Source: Streptococcus sp. zg-86
Lineage (GTDB): Bacteria > Bacillota > Bacilli > Lactobacillales > Streptococcaceae
DNA: 64,000 nt
Direction: 5' to 3'
Assembly (NCBI RefSeq): GCF_017639855.1
Contig: NZ_CP072115.1
Coordinates: 558,001-622,000 of the forward strand
Shown: piece after piece, positions 16,477-24,572 of the stretch
Layout of the letters: every line of letters begins with the position of its first letter
How positions within the stretch are numbered: the first letter of the stretch is position 1
Notes under the pieces: generated by a model
Told to the model about the DNA's origin: nothing
Database searches by the model: none
The model's input: only the letters and a program-made list of their open reading frames with translations
Program-made: the position numbers and the translations under genes

Positions 16477-17505
16477 TTATTTGATAAACATAGCATCGCC
16501 AAAGCTAAAGAAGCGGTATTCTTCTAAAATAGCATGGTGATATGCTTCAAGAACAAATTCACGTCCAGCAAAGGCAGATACTAGCATAACCAAGGTTGAT
16601 TTCGGTAGATGGAAGTTGGTTGAAAAGGCATCGACCAGTTTGAATTGATAGCCTGGTTTGATAAAAATGTTGGTCCAGCCTGAGTCTGCTTGAATCTCTC
16701 CATCAAATTTATTTCCAATCGTCTCTAGGGTGCGAATCGAAGTTGTACCTACTGCAATGATTCGGTGACCAGATGATTTTACTTCTCGTAAAGTAGCCGC
16801 AGCTTCTTCTGATAAGGTATAAAATTCAGAATGCATTTCGTGTTCGTCTAGATTATCAACAGATACAGGGCGGAAAGTTCCCAGACCGACATGAAGGGTC
16901 AAATAAACAAGTTTGACGCCTTTTGCTTCTATTTTTTTTAGTAGTTCTTGAGTAAAATGAAGTCCAGCAGTCGGTGCAGCAGCAGAGCCATTTTCTTTCG
17001 CATAAACAGTCTGATAACGTTCACGATCGTCCAATTTTTCATGAATGTAGGGTGGAAGTGGCATTTCTCCAAGACTTTCTAGCACTTCAAGGAAAATGCC
17101 AGTATAGGCAAACTCTACAATACGCCCACCGTGTTCTAATTCTTCAATAATTGTTGCCGTCAAGCGACCATCGCCAAAGGAGATTTTGCTTCCAACTTTC
17201 AATCGTTTAGCAGGTTTTGCAAGAACTTCCCATTGATCACCTTGCGTATTTTTTAGGAGCAACAATTCAACATGTCCACCGGTTTCTGGTTTTTCGCCAT
17301 ATAGACGGGCTGGCAAAACGCGGGTATTGTTCATGACGAGCGCATCACCAGGCTCTAATTCATCGATAATTTGGTCGAAACGGGCATCGACCATCGTTTG
17401 TTTTTTACGGTCAAGAATCAATAAACGAGAAGCATCTCGTTGTTTCAGAGGAACCTGAGCGATCAGGTGTTCAGGCAAGTGAAAATCAAAATCAGCAGTG
17501 TTCAT
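16477..17505 (-). CDS. queA: S-adenosylmethionine:tRNA ribosyltransferase-isomerase
   Basis: A 342-residue enzyme that adds the epoxycyclopentane ring to preQ1 in tRNA during queuosine synthesis. Typical stretches are DFDFHLPEHLIAQVPL, LVMNNTRVLPARLYG, SAAAPTAGLHFTQELL, TLHVGLGTFRPV and GWTNIFIKPGY. The true start is ATG 17505 behind AAGGAG; the open frame extends upstream for 35 codons without signals. It is intact. Confidence 0.96.
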   Translation of the reverse strand: MNTADFDFHLPEHLIAQVPLKQRDASRLLILDRKKQTMVDARFDQIIDELEPGDALVMNNTRVLPARLYGEKPETGGHVELLLLKNTQGDQWEVLAKPAKRLKVGSKISFGDGRLTATIIEELEHGGRIVEFAYTGIFLEVLESLGEMPLPPYIHEKLDDRERYQTVYAKENGSAAAPTAGLHFTQELLKKIEAKGVKLVYLTLHVGLGTFRPVSVDNLDEHEMHSEFYTLSEEAAATLREVKSSGHRIIAVGTTSIRTLETIGNKFDGEIQADSGWTNIFIKPGYQFKLVDAFSTNFHLPKSTLVMLVSAFAGREFVLEAYHHAILEEYRFFSFGDAMFIK

Positions 17506-17513
17506 ACATCTCC

Positions 17514-17687
17514 TTAGTTCATTGAGGGTAAGGTTAAGAAATAAATTAGTACCAAAAATGGAAGGGCAATCAGCAAGCCTCCAATTATAAATAAAGGAAT
17601 CCAAAACCAAGTTCGTTCTTTGATCAAATAGGCAAAGATAGCAAGGAGAATTCCAATGACAAATAAAATGAATAACATCAGTGTCAT
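17514..17687 (-). CDS. Small two-helix membrane protein
   Basis: A 57-residue protein with two hydrophobic helices (MLFILFVIGILLAIFAYLI and FWIPLFIIGGLLIALPFLVLIYFL) separated by KERTW. I chose the ATG at 17687, behind AAAGGA. The ATG ten codons upstream sits one base after a perfect TATAAT (-10, 17719-17724 on this strand), so it would precede the transcript start. It lies just upstream of queA and may be co-transcribed. No known function. Confidence 0.6.
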   Translation of the reverse strand: MTLMLFILFVIGILLAIFAYLIKERTWFWIPLFIIGGLLIALPFLVLIYFLTLPSMN

Positions 17688-17745
17688 ACGATTTAGGTCC
17701 TTTATGGATATTTTCATTATTATACCATAAATTGATGACGAGGTC

Positions 17746-17774
17746 TTGACAAAAATTGGTCTATACAATATAAT
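17746..17774 (+). promoter_or_regulatory. nagB promoter (full consensus)
   Basis: TTGACA (17746-17751), 17 bases, TATAAT (17769-17774). A perfect consensus promoter like this normally needs a repressor; the operators lie between and after these boxes. Confidence 0.85.
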
Positions 17775-17795
17775 AAAGAAAAGTGGTATATACCA
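17756..17795 (+). promoter_or_regulatory. Two NagR-like operator sites at nagB
   Basis: TTGGTCTATACAA at 17756-17768 lies between -35 and -10, and the perfect palindrome TGGTATATACCA is at 17784-17795 just after the transcript start. Both resemble the TGGT(A/C)TAGACCA-type site of the GntR repressor NagR that controls amino-sugar genes in streptococci. Occupancy would block the promoter. The identification rests on motif resemblance. Confidence 0.7.
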
Positions 17796-17824
17796 AAAAA
17801 CTTAAAAAAGAAAAGGAGATCCAC

Positions 17825-18529
17825 ATGAAAGTTATTCGTGTCAAAGATCAGGTTGAAGGTGGTGTTGTAGCCTTTGAATTACTCCAAGAAGAGTTGAAAG
17901 CAGGAGCTAAGGTTTTAGGACTTGCAACAGGATCAACTCCGATTGAATTTTATAAGCAAGTAGTCGCAAGTGACCTTGATTTTTCAAATCTCGTGTCCGT
18001 CAATTTAGACGAATATGTGGGTCTTGGAGTTGAAAGCGATCAGTCGTATGTTTACTTTATGAAGGAACATTTATTTGATAAAAAACCATTTAAGGTATCT
18101 TACTTACCGAATGGCTTGGCAGAAGATTTGGATGAGGAAGTGGCACGCTACAATGCTTTACTTGCAGAAAATCCAGTTGATTTCCAAATTTTGGGAATCG
18201 GTCGTAATGGCCATATTGGATTCAATGAGCCTGGTTCGTCATTTGATGGCTTGACACGTGTGGTAGATTTGACACCGTCAACGATAGAGGCCAACAGTCG
18301 TTTCTTTGAAAAGGCAGAAGATGTACCAACACAAGCTATTTCGATGGGAATTGCCTCTATCATGTCTGCTAAGACGGTTGTACTGATGGCTTATGGAGAA
18401 AGTAAGGCAGAAGCAGTTCATCAGATGGTACAAGGACCAGTAACAGCAGAGGTCCCAGCAAGCATCTTACAAAACCATGCAAATGTTTATGTTATTGTCG
18501 ACGAAGAAGCAGCTTCACGTTTAAAATAA
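17825..18529 (+). CDS. nagB: Glucosamine-6-phosphate deaminase
   Basis: A 234-residue enzyme converting glucosamine-6-P to fructose-6-P and ammonia. LGLATGSTPIEFY, VNLDEYVGL, LGIGRNGHIGFNEPGS (catalytic D/H region) and ISMGIASIMSAK are all present. ATG 17825 follows AAAGGAGATCCAC. It allows growth on amino sugars and opposes GlmS; GlmU at 45.7 kb uses the same pool. The promoter and operators suggest control by NagR. Confidence 0.96.
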   Translation: MKVIRVKDQVEGGVVAFELLQEELKAGAKVLGLATGSTPIEFYKQVVASDLDFSNLVSVNLDEYVGLGVESDQSYVYFMKEHLFDKKPFKVSYLPNGLAEDLDEEVARYNALLAENPVDFQILGIGRNGHIGFNEPGSSFDGLTRVVDLTPSTIEANSRFFEKAEDVPTQAISMGIASIMSAKTVVLMAYGESKAEAVHQMVQGPVTAEVPASILQNHANVYVIVDEEAASRLK

Positions 18530-18534
18530 GAAAA

Positions 18535-18562
18535 TAAGGGTCGGTTATATTGCCGACCCTTA
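18535..18562 (+). terminator. nagB terminator
   Basis: TAAGGGTCGG (18535-18544) pairs perfectly with CCGACCCTTA (18553-18562). Confidence 0.8.
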
Positions 18563-18639
18563 AAAGTTGCTGATTGTGTTTTTCTATAAAGTTGAGAGTA
18601 CAAGGGGATAGATAATGAAAAATAGGAACAGTATTCTCA

Positions 18640-18902
18640 TAGTGGATTGAGAAAGGAATAGGAAAAGGCAAGGAACTGCAGATAGAACGGGTGTTAATTG
18701 AGGATTACTCCATAATCCCTATTTCCAACCTTCAACAGTCCACTGGACTATTGCAAAGCGACTTAATACTCGTCAAAAATCAAAGTCTGACGTCGTTAAC
18801 TCACCTTGCTGAACTTTAGTTCTAGCTACGATTTCGTTGCCTAGTCAGATGTTGATTTTTATAGAGTATAACGATGTCCTAATCTTTATTCAATTCACTA
18901 TA
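18640..18902 (+). repeat. Dispersed TATAGTG repeat, copy A (R1)
   Basis: A 263-bp non-coding element that fills most of the nagB-nadE gap. It starts TAGTGGATTGAGAAAGG and ends CAATTCACTATA, giving imperfect terminal inverted repeats. It contains internal hairpins (TCAACAGTCCACTGGACTATT) and an inner block bounded by ACTCGTCAAAAATCAA and TTGATTTTTATAGAGTATA. Near-identical copies occur at 21778-22044 and, reversed, 32364-32630. Its last 24 bases encode the end of nadE. Bases 18563-18639 show no feature. Confidence 0.85.
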
Positions 18903-19724
18903 TTTCCAAAAATCATCAAAAATGGTAATAGGAAGATGGCGTTTGTGTTCTGTTTTCTTCCACCAGTTCTCGATAATTGCTCGGGCTTCAGTATCAATTG
19001 TTTTGCCCTCTAGGTAGTCATCAATCTTGTCGTAGGTTACTCCAAGAGCTACCTCATCTGTTAATCCCGGTTTTTCCTCTTCCAAATCCGCTATTGGAAT
19101 TTTTTCGTAGAGGGCTCGGTCTGCTCCAAGTTCTGCTAAGAGGGCTTTTCCTTGACGCTTATTGAGACGGAAAAGTGGTAGGATGTCGGCACCACCATCA
19201 CCAAATTTGGTAAAGAAGCCAGTAATATTTTCAGCAGCATGATCTGTTCCAATCACAGCACCTTGGTAACTCCCTGCAAGGGCATACTGGGCAATCATGC
19301 GACTACGGGCCTTGATATTTCCTTTATTAAAGTCAGATACGATACTTCCAGTTGCTTGAACGGCTTTTGTCATGGCATCGACACTTTCTTTGATGTTCAC
19401 GACTAGGCTCATGTCAGGTTTGATAAAGGAAAGCGCTGCTTGGGCATCGTCTTCATCTGCTTGAATGCCGTATGGAAGACGGACAGCGATGAATTGATAA
19501 CGGTTGTCTCCAGTTTCTACTCTCATTTCCTCCATTGCAAGCTGAGCCAATCGGCCAGCTAGAGTGGAATCTTGACCGCCAGAAATACCCAAAACATAAC
19601 TCTTTAAGAAAGGGTGTTGTCTCAGATAGTCTTTTAAAAAATCAATCGACTTGCGAATTTCTTCCTGAGGATTGATGACGGGTTTGACACCTAATTGTTT
19701 GATAATTCTCTCTTGTAGGCTCAT
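18879..19724 (-). CDS. nadE: NH3-dependent NAD synthetase
   Basis: A 281-residue enzyme making NAD from nicotinate adenine dinucleotide, ATP and ammonia. The PP-loop SGGQDSTLAGRLAQLA, GTDHAAENITGFFTKFGDGG, KRQGKALL and GLTDEVALGVTY are present. The family normally ends with FDDFWK or similar; here seven more residues (YSELNKD) and the stop come from repeat copy A inserted at the 3' end. It starts 11 bases after pncB on the same strand, so the two form a nicotinate salvage operon. Confidence 0.95.
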   Translation of the reverse strand: MSLQERIIKQLGVKPVINPQEEIRKSIDFLKDYLRQHPFLKSYVLGISGGQDSTLAGRLAQLAMEEMRVETGDNRYQFIAVRLPYGIQADEDDAQAALSFIKPDMSLVVNIKESVDAMTKAVQATGSIVSDFNKGNIKARSRMIAQYALAGSYQGAVIGTDHAAENITGFFTKFGDGGADILPLFRLNKRQGKALLAELGADRALYEKIPIADLEEEKPGLTDEVALGVTYDKIDDYLEGKTIDTEARAIIENWWKKTEHKRHLPITIFDDFWKYSELNKD

Positions 19725-19735
19725 GGTTGCTCCTT

Positions 19736-21190
19736 TTAACGTAAGCGTGTTTGGTTGCGAACTTGTTGAATGAGTTTCATCTTATTATCCCAAACATCTT
19801 GTGCTAAATCAACTGGATAATCTTGTGGATTCAGCATGCGCTTGTATTCATCCCAAAGTTGATCAAATTGCTCATTGGCATATTCTTGAATAGCTGGTAG
19901 ACTTGGTAAATCGTAGACAAGTTGCCCTTTATCAAAAATATCAATTAGGAGAGGTACAGCTTTAAAATCAGTTACTGTCTTATTGATGTAAGTATAGGTT
20001 GGGTGAAACATGTGGATAGAGGTCATTTCACTAACATCTGTATCAGCAAAGGTAATGTAGTCGCCCTCTGTTTTTCCTTTTTCAAGACTGGTAATACGCC
20101 AAACTTGTTTTTTACCTGGTGTGGATACTTTTTCCACATTAGAGGAAAGTTTAATGGTATCACGCATAGATCCATTCTCATCCTCAATCGAAACAATCTT
20201 ATAAACGGCACCAAGTGCTGGTTGATCATAGGCTGTGATGAGTTTTGTTCCAACACCCCAGACATCAATTTTAGCCTTTTGCATTTTTAGGTTTAAAATG
20301 GTATTTTCATCAAGGTCATTAGAAGCGTAGATTTTAGCATCTGTATAGCCGGCATCATCAAGTTGTTGTCGAACTTTTTTAGAAATGTAGGCCATATCAC
20401 CCGAGTCAATCCGAACGCCTAAGAAGTTGATCTTATCTCCCAATTCCTTTGCAACACGAATGGCAGCAGGGACACCAAGACGCAAGGTATCATAGGTATC
20501 GACAAGGAAGACACAATTTTTATGGGTCAAAGCATAGGCCTTAAAGGCATCGTAATCATTACCGTAAGTTTGGACAAGGGCATGCGCATGGGTTCCAGCT
20601 ACTGGAATACCGAAAATTTTTCCAGCACGTACATTGGAAGTAGCACCAGCGCCACCGACATAGGCTGCACGTGTTCCCCAAATGGCTGCATCCATTTCCT
20701 GTGCACGGCGTGTACCGAATTCAAGAAGTGGCTCATCTTCCAAAATGGCTTTGATGCGACGAGCTTTGGTAGCAACTAAGGTTTGGTAATTGACGATATT
20801 TAAAATGGCTGTTTCAACCAATTGGCATTGGGCAAGTGGCCCCTCAATTTGCATGATTGGTTCATTGGCAAAAACCAAGTCCCCTTCCTTAGCAGAACGA
20901 ATGGTTAACGAAAATTCTAATTGCTTTAAATAATCTAGGAAATTCTCTGGATAGCCCTGCTGACGTAAATAGTCCAAGTCTGTTTCCGTAAATGAAAGAT
21001 TTGATAGGTAGCGCACAATACGCTCTAGGCCAGCAAATACTGCATAACCATTATGGAAAGGCAGTTTTCGAAAATACACTTCAAAAACAGCATGTTTCTC
21101 ATGAATTCCCTGCTGAAAATAAACCTGAGCCATATTAATTTGATACAAATCGGTATGTAGCGTTAAACTATCATCAGAATAAATGTTCAT
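19736..21190 (-). CDS. pncB: Nicotinate phosphoribosyltransferase
   Basis: A 484-residue enzyme joining nicotinate to PRPP, the first step of the Preiss-Handler route completed by the downstream nadE. Features include LTLHTDLYQINMAQVYF, FEVYFRKLPF, LEFGTRRAQEMDAA, GTHAHALVQTYG and the phosphate-binding FLGVRIDSGDMAY. Start ATG 21190 has AGGAGGAGA upstream. It looks complete. The lone streptococcal pncB-nadE operon suggests reliance on scavenged niacin. Confidence 0.96.
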   Translation of the reverse strand: MNIYSDDSLTLHTDLYQINMAQVYFQQGIHEKHAVFEVYFRKLPFHNGYAVFAGLERIVRYLSNLSFTETDLDYLRQQGYPENFLDYLKQLEFSLTIRSAKEGDLVFANEPIMQIEGPLAQCQLVETAILNIVNYQTLVATKARRIKAILEDEPLLEFGTRRAQEMDAAIWGTRAAYVGGAGATSNVRAGKIFGIPVAGTHAHALVQTYGNDYDAFKAYALTHKNCVFLVDTYDTLRLGVPAAIRVAKELGDKINFLGVRIDSGDMAYISKKVRQQLDDAGYTDAKIYASNDLDENTILNLKMQKAKIDVWGVGTKLITAYDQPALGAVYKIVSIEDENGSMRDTIKLSSNVEKVSTPGKKQVWRITSLEKGKTEGDYITFADTDVSEMTSIHMFHPTYTYINKTVTDFKAVPLLIDIFDKGQLVYDLPSLPAIQEYANEQFDQLWDEYKRMLNPQDYPVDLAQDVWDNKMKLIQQVRNQTRLR

Positions 21191-21212
21191 CTTATTCTCC
21201 TCCTATCACTAT

Positions 21213-21247
21213 AGTATAGCATAAAAAAACAGTCCAGAGGACTGTTT
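21213..21247 (-). promoter_or_regulatory. pncB promoter and upstream hairpin
   Basis: On the - strand TGCTATACT is an extended -10 (21213-21221). Just upstream AAACAGTCC/GGACTGTTT (21227-21247) forms a hairpin followed by T on this strand, which would terminate transcripts arriving from the right. No niacin-type riboswitch is apparent. Confidence 0.5.
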
Positions 21248-21524
21248 CAGCTTGAAGAAAAAGTCTTTTTATTGCCACCATCCTTATGTGCTTTCGGACA
21301 TCAGCGACTTCCTTCGGAATTCCATGATTCATCTTCGAGTCTAAGGTCTCGAAGATGCCGAGTGACAGAAAACCTTCATTTAATAACGTTTTCTGTCACT
21401 TTTAGCACGGCGGTGGCGGCGGTATTGTGCTCGCTACGCTCGCAAATTTTCTAACCTTGAAACTACAGAAAATTAAATATCATTGTAATGTTTTTCTGAA
21501 TTATGAGGTTTGTCTACATTCTGA
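21247..21524 (+). repeat. R4 repeat, copy 1
   Basis: This block starts TCAGCTTGAAGAAAAAG and ends TCTACATTCTG. Both ends and the segment CTTTTAGCACGGCGG... to CGCTCGCAAATTTTC recur at 26745-27037, with a different middle. It has many short palindromes and no credible ORF. It occupies the right flank of pncB. Confidence 0.75.
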
Positions 21525-21528
21525 AACA

Positions 21529-21746
21529 GTCCAGAGGACTGTTTTTTCACGAGCCAAGAAACCAGAGTGCGAGTTAGGTCCAGAGGACTGTTTTTTCACG
21601 AGCCAAGAAACCAGAGTGCGCGATAGGTCCAGAGGATTGTTTTTCCCTCGCCAAGAAACCAGAGCGCGAGTTAGGTCCAGAGGACTGTTTTTCCCTCGCC
21701 AAGAAACGAGCGCGCGCGATAGGTCCAGTAACCTGTTTTTCAAGAA
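21529..21746 (+). repeat. 48-49 bp direct tandem repeat, about 4.5 units
   Basis: Units begin GTCCAGAGGACTGTTTTT at 21529, 21578, 21627, 21675 and 21723. Each holds the palindrome AGTCC-AGA-GGACT or a variant, then CGAGCCAAGAAACCAGAG or a variant, and a G/C-rich end alternating GCGAGTTAG and GCGCGATAG. There are no spacers, so it is not a CRISPR array. An ORF of 123 residues across it merely reads the repeat. Confidence 0.85.
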
Positions 21747-21777
21747 CCTAGCACTAGAAGTACGAGTAAGGAGAGAT

Positions 21778-22044
21778 TACAATGGATTTAGAAAGTAATA
21801 GGACAAGGCAAGGAGTTACAGATAGAACTAGCGTTAATTGAGGATTACTCCATAATCCCTATTTCCAACCTTCAACAGTCTACTGGACTATTGAAGCAAA
21901 GCGACTTATACTCGTCAAAAATCAAAGTCTGACGTCGTTAACTCACCTTGCTGAACTTTAGTTCTAGCTACGATTTCGTTGCCTAGTCAGATTTTGATTT
22001 TTATAGAGTATAACGATGTCCTAACCTTTATTCAATTCACTATA
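21778..22044 (+). repeat. Dispersed TATAGTG repeat, copy B (R1)
   Basis: About 267 bp, same orientation as copy A and over 90% alike by eye. The left end is degraded (ACAATGGATTTAGAAAG) and the right end is CAATTCACTATA. It lies 45 bases past the end of the prepilin peptidase gene. The stretch 21191-22088 contains only repeats and no gene. Confidence 0.85.
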
Positions 22045-22088
22045 TGACAGCATAGGCGTTTAGAACGATAAGGTTTGGACATAGGATT

Positions 22089-22730
22089 CTACCTTACTTG
22101 CACAATTAAGCTGGCTAAGAAGAGATAGGGAATAAAGGGGAGGGATTTTGGTTTGAAGATGCTAAAAATCAATAGGCCAAACAAGCTCGCCAGTTGGATT
22201 AGCCAGAGAAGCTCTGTTAAAGGAAAGAGTAGAGATAGGCTAGCTAGGTAGAAAAAATCACCTGATCCGATTGGTAGTCGGTATTTTTCAGTGATTAGGG
22301 AAAGGATAATGAAAGTACAAAATACCCAGTTTAGACTTGAAAATAGCAGAGCAAGAAAAGTAAAGACACCCCAAACCATCAATGGATATTCTTGGTGTTT
22401 GATATCATAAATGGATAATATGGTACCTGTAAACAATAAGATACATTGTAAGCATGAAATCAAGCCCTGACCTAGTAAAACAATCAAGCCTGCAGCAATC
22501 AGTTCCAAACCTAGGTACCAGTAGGGAATCTTTCCTTTGCAGTAGCGGCATTTGAATCCTAGCACCAGTTGTGATAGAACTGGAATCATGTCCCACCATT
22601 TCAGCGACTGTTTGCAATGATTGCAGTGGCTAGCTGGAAAGAGTAGGGATTTTTCAGGAAAACGGTCAATGACCACACTGAGAAAGGAGCCAATAGAAGC
22701 TCCGACAAACATTAATAACATTATCTTCAT
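22089..22730 (-). CDS. Prepilin peptidase (A24 family, competence pseudopilus)
   Basis: A 213-residue polytopic membrane aspartyl protease that cleaves and methylates type IV-like prepilins, here the ComGC-type competence pseudopilins. GASIGSFLSVVIDRFP opens it. Two C-x2-C pairs (CNHCKQS, CRYCKGK) form the zinc-binding loop. The catalytic aspartates are in SIYDIKHQEYP and IGSGDFF. About seven membrane helices follow. The gene is complete and stands alone. Confidence 0.9.
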   Translation of the reverse strand: MKIMLLMFVGASIGSFLSVVIDRFPEKSLLFPASHCNHCKQSLKWWDMIPVLSQLVLGFKCRYCKGKIPYWYLGLELIAAGLIVLLGQGLISCLQCILLFTGTILSIYDIKHQEYPLMVWGVFTFLALLFSSLNWVFCTFIILSLITEKYRLPIGSGDFFYLASLSLLFPLTELLWLIQLASLFGLLIFSIFKPKSLPFIPYLFLASLIVQVR

Positions 22731-22811
22731 ACCTATCTATTCGTAAACCATTTGAAAAAGTAGAAAGAAAATGATTTTTAAGATGTTTTTGCTACTTCAC
22801 TGCTGGAAATG

Positions 22812-22820
22812 TGGTAGAAT
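22812..22820 (+). promoter_or_regulatory. mnmL promoter (extended -10)
   Basis: TGGTAGAAT, an extended -10 only seven bases before the mnmL ATG (22827). The mRNA would be nearly leaderless, which may explain the absence of a ribosome site. Confidence 0.5.
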
Positions 22821-22826
22821 AAGAGA

Positions 22827-23762
22827 ATGAAATCTTACAATGCTTTGAATGATTATTATCGAACATTATTTGGAGAAAAGACCTTTAAAGTACCGATTGA
22901 TGCGGGATTTGACTGTCCGAATCGTGATGGAACGGTGGCAAAAGGCGGTTGTACATTTTGTACGGTGTCAGGATCTGGCGATGCGATTGTGGCACCTGAT
23001 GCGCCTATCCGTGAACAATTTTATAAGGAAATTGATTTCATGCACCGTAAATGGCCAGATGTTCGGAAATATTTGGTCTATTTTCAAAACTTTACCAATA
23101 CGCATGAAAAGGTTGAGGTGATTCGAGAACGGTACGAGCAAGCCATCAATGAGCCTGGAGTAGTGGGAATCAATATTGGAACTCGACCAGACTGTCTACC
23201 AGATGAAACGATTGCCTATCTAGCAGAATTGTCAGAGAAAATGCATGTGACAGTGGAGTTGGGGCTTCAGACAACCTTTGAAAAAACATCTGATTTGATT
23301 AACCGTGCTCACTCGTATGAACTCTATGTTGAAACTGTGAAACGATTGCGTAAATTTCCTAAGATTGAAATTGTCTCTCATTTGATTAATGGTTTACCCG
23401 GCGAGACACACGAGATGATGCTTGAAAATGTTCGCCGTTGCGTAACGGATAATGATATTCAAGGCATTAAATTACACTTGCTTCATTTGATGACTAATAC
23501 CCGTATGCAGCGAGATTATCATGAAGGACGGCTGCAACTGTTGAGTCAAGAAGAATATGTGAACATTATTTGTGACCAGTTAGAAATTATCCCCAAGCAT
23601 ATCGTCATTCATCGGATTACAGGAGATGCGCCGCGCGATATGCTGATTGGACCAATGTGGAGCCTCAATAAGTGGGAAGTTCTCAATGCCATTGAAACAG
23701 AGATGCGTCGCCGTGGTAGCGTCCAGGGCTGTAGAGCAAAGGAGCAGAAATTGACATGTTAA
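22827..23762 (+). CDS. mnmL: Radical SAM protein of the YtqA/MnmL family
   Basis: A 311-residue TIGR01212-type radical SAM enzyme. The cluster motif lies in CPNRDGTVAKGGCTFC and other typical parts are VGINIGTRPDCLP, VELGLQTTFEKT and EIVSHLINGLPGETHEMM. In Bacillus subtilis and streptococci the YtqA protein (MnmL) has been linked to converting cmnm5s2U to nm5s2U at the tRNA wobble base, with MnmM adding the methyl group. The neighbour, overlapping by seven bases, is mnmM, which supports this role. The name is from recalled literature. Confidence 0.85.
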   Translation: MKSYNALNDYYRTLFGEKTFKVPIDAGFDCPNRDGTVAKGGCTFCTVSGSGDAIVAPDAPIREQFYKEIDFMHRKWPDVRKYLVYFQNFTNTHEKVEVIRERYEQAINEPGVVGINIGTRPDCLPDETIAYLAELSEKMHVTVELGLQTTFEKTSDLINRAHSYELYVETVKRLRKFPKIEIVSHLINGLPGETHEMMLENVRRCVTDNDIQGIKLHLLHLMTNTRMQRDYHEGRLQLLSQEEYVNIICDQLEIIPKHIVIHRITGDAPRDMLIGPMWSLNKWEVLNAIETEMRRRGSVQGCRAKEQKLTC

Positions 23763-24313
23763 GACCATTAGAAATGGCCCATCAGTTTTTAGGAGAAGTC
23801 ATTACCAAGGAAGATATCGTGGTGGATGCGACCATGGGCAATGGGCATGACACTCTTTTTTTAGCTGAGAGAGCCAAAAAAGTATTTGCATTTGATATAC
23901 AAGAACAGGCGATTGAGCAGACTCGAGCGCGTTTGGAAATGGCTGGTCTGACCAATGCTGAGTTGATTTTAGCAGGACATGAGCAACTTGATGTTTATGT
24001 AGAAGAGGTAAAAGCAGGGATTTTTAATCTAGGCTATCTGCCAAGTGCAGACAAATCGATTATCACACAGCCCAACACGACTATTATCGCACTTGAAAAA
24101 TTATGTCAAGGCTTGGTGTTGGGTGGTCGAATTGCAATCATGGTCTATTATGGACATGAAGGTGGTGTTTGTGAGCGAGATGCAGTGCTTGATTTTGTGT
24201 CTCAGCTACCACAACAAGTATTTACCGTGACGATTTATCAAACCCTCAATCAGATCAATCAGCCACCTTTCTTACTAATGCTTGAAAAATTAAAGGAATA
24301 CAATCATGGATAA
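23756..24313 (+). CDS. mnmM: tRNA wobble-uridine methyltransferase, YtqB/MnmM family
   Basis: A 185-residue class I SAM methyltransferase. The SAM-binding motif is VVDATMGNGHDTLFLAE, motif II AFDIQEQAIEQTRARL, and NLGYLPSADKSIIT matches the NPPY-like position. YtqB-type enzymes methylate nm5(s2)U to mnm5(s2)U in tRNA. It overlaps mnmL at its start and the next small gene at its end. Confidence 0.85.
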   Translation: MLRPLEMAHQFLGEVITKEDIVVDATMGNGHDTLFLAERAKKVFAFDIQEQAIEQTRARLEMAGLTNAELILAGHEQLDVYVEEVKAGIFNLGYLPSADKSIITQPNTTIIALEKLCQGLVLGGRIAIMVYYGHEGGVCERDAVLDFVSQLPQQVFTVTIYQTLNQINQPPFLLMLEKLKEYNHG

Positions 24314-24560
24314 AAAATATCTACAGGAAAAATTAGCAGGACTGAGAAGTAAGTATGTTGATTCCAATACGGGGGAACAACTCGCCAAAAAATTTGACGA
24401 TGCGCATTTAAGCAAAAAAATGGTCAAAATTAAACAGAAGTTGGTCAGTCTTGAAATGGAACGGTGCCAAAAGCAAATTGAACATCGGGACCTGTCGAAG
24501 ATTGATGAAAAGATTTCTGAACAAAAACTGTTATTTGAACAATGTTGTAAGGAACAATAA
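24306..24560 (+). CDS. Small coiled-coil hypothetical protein
   Basis: An 84-residue charged helical protein (MDKKYLQEKLAGLRSKYVD... QKLVSLEMERCQKQIEHRD). ATG 24306 overlaps the mnmM end by eight bases and the antiporter follows after 12 bases, so it is in the same operon. It is a soluble coiled coil by appearance; family unknown. Confidence 0.65.
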   Translation: MDKKYLQEKLAGLRSKYVDSNTGEQLAKKFDDAHLSKKMVKIKQKLVSLEMERCQKQIEHRDLSKIDEKISEQKLLFEQCCKEQ

Positions 24561-24572
24561 GGAGGGTAGTGG

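Noticed and set aside
21191..21250. Niacin-type riboswitch before pncB
   Set aside because: The leader is only about 25 bases long, too short for a riboswitch; the hairpin lies upstream of the -10.
21529..21746. Possible CRISPR array
   Set aside because: Units are joined directly with no variable spacers, and no cas genes are nearby.
21427..21798. A 123-residue ORF with repeated peptide segments
   Set aside because: It only translates the 48-49 bp tandem repeat and R4 sequence, has no ribosome site and no sensible protein character; the opposite-strand ORF there is also repeat-derived.
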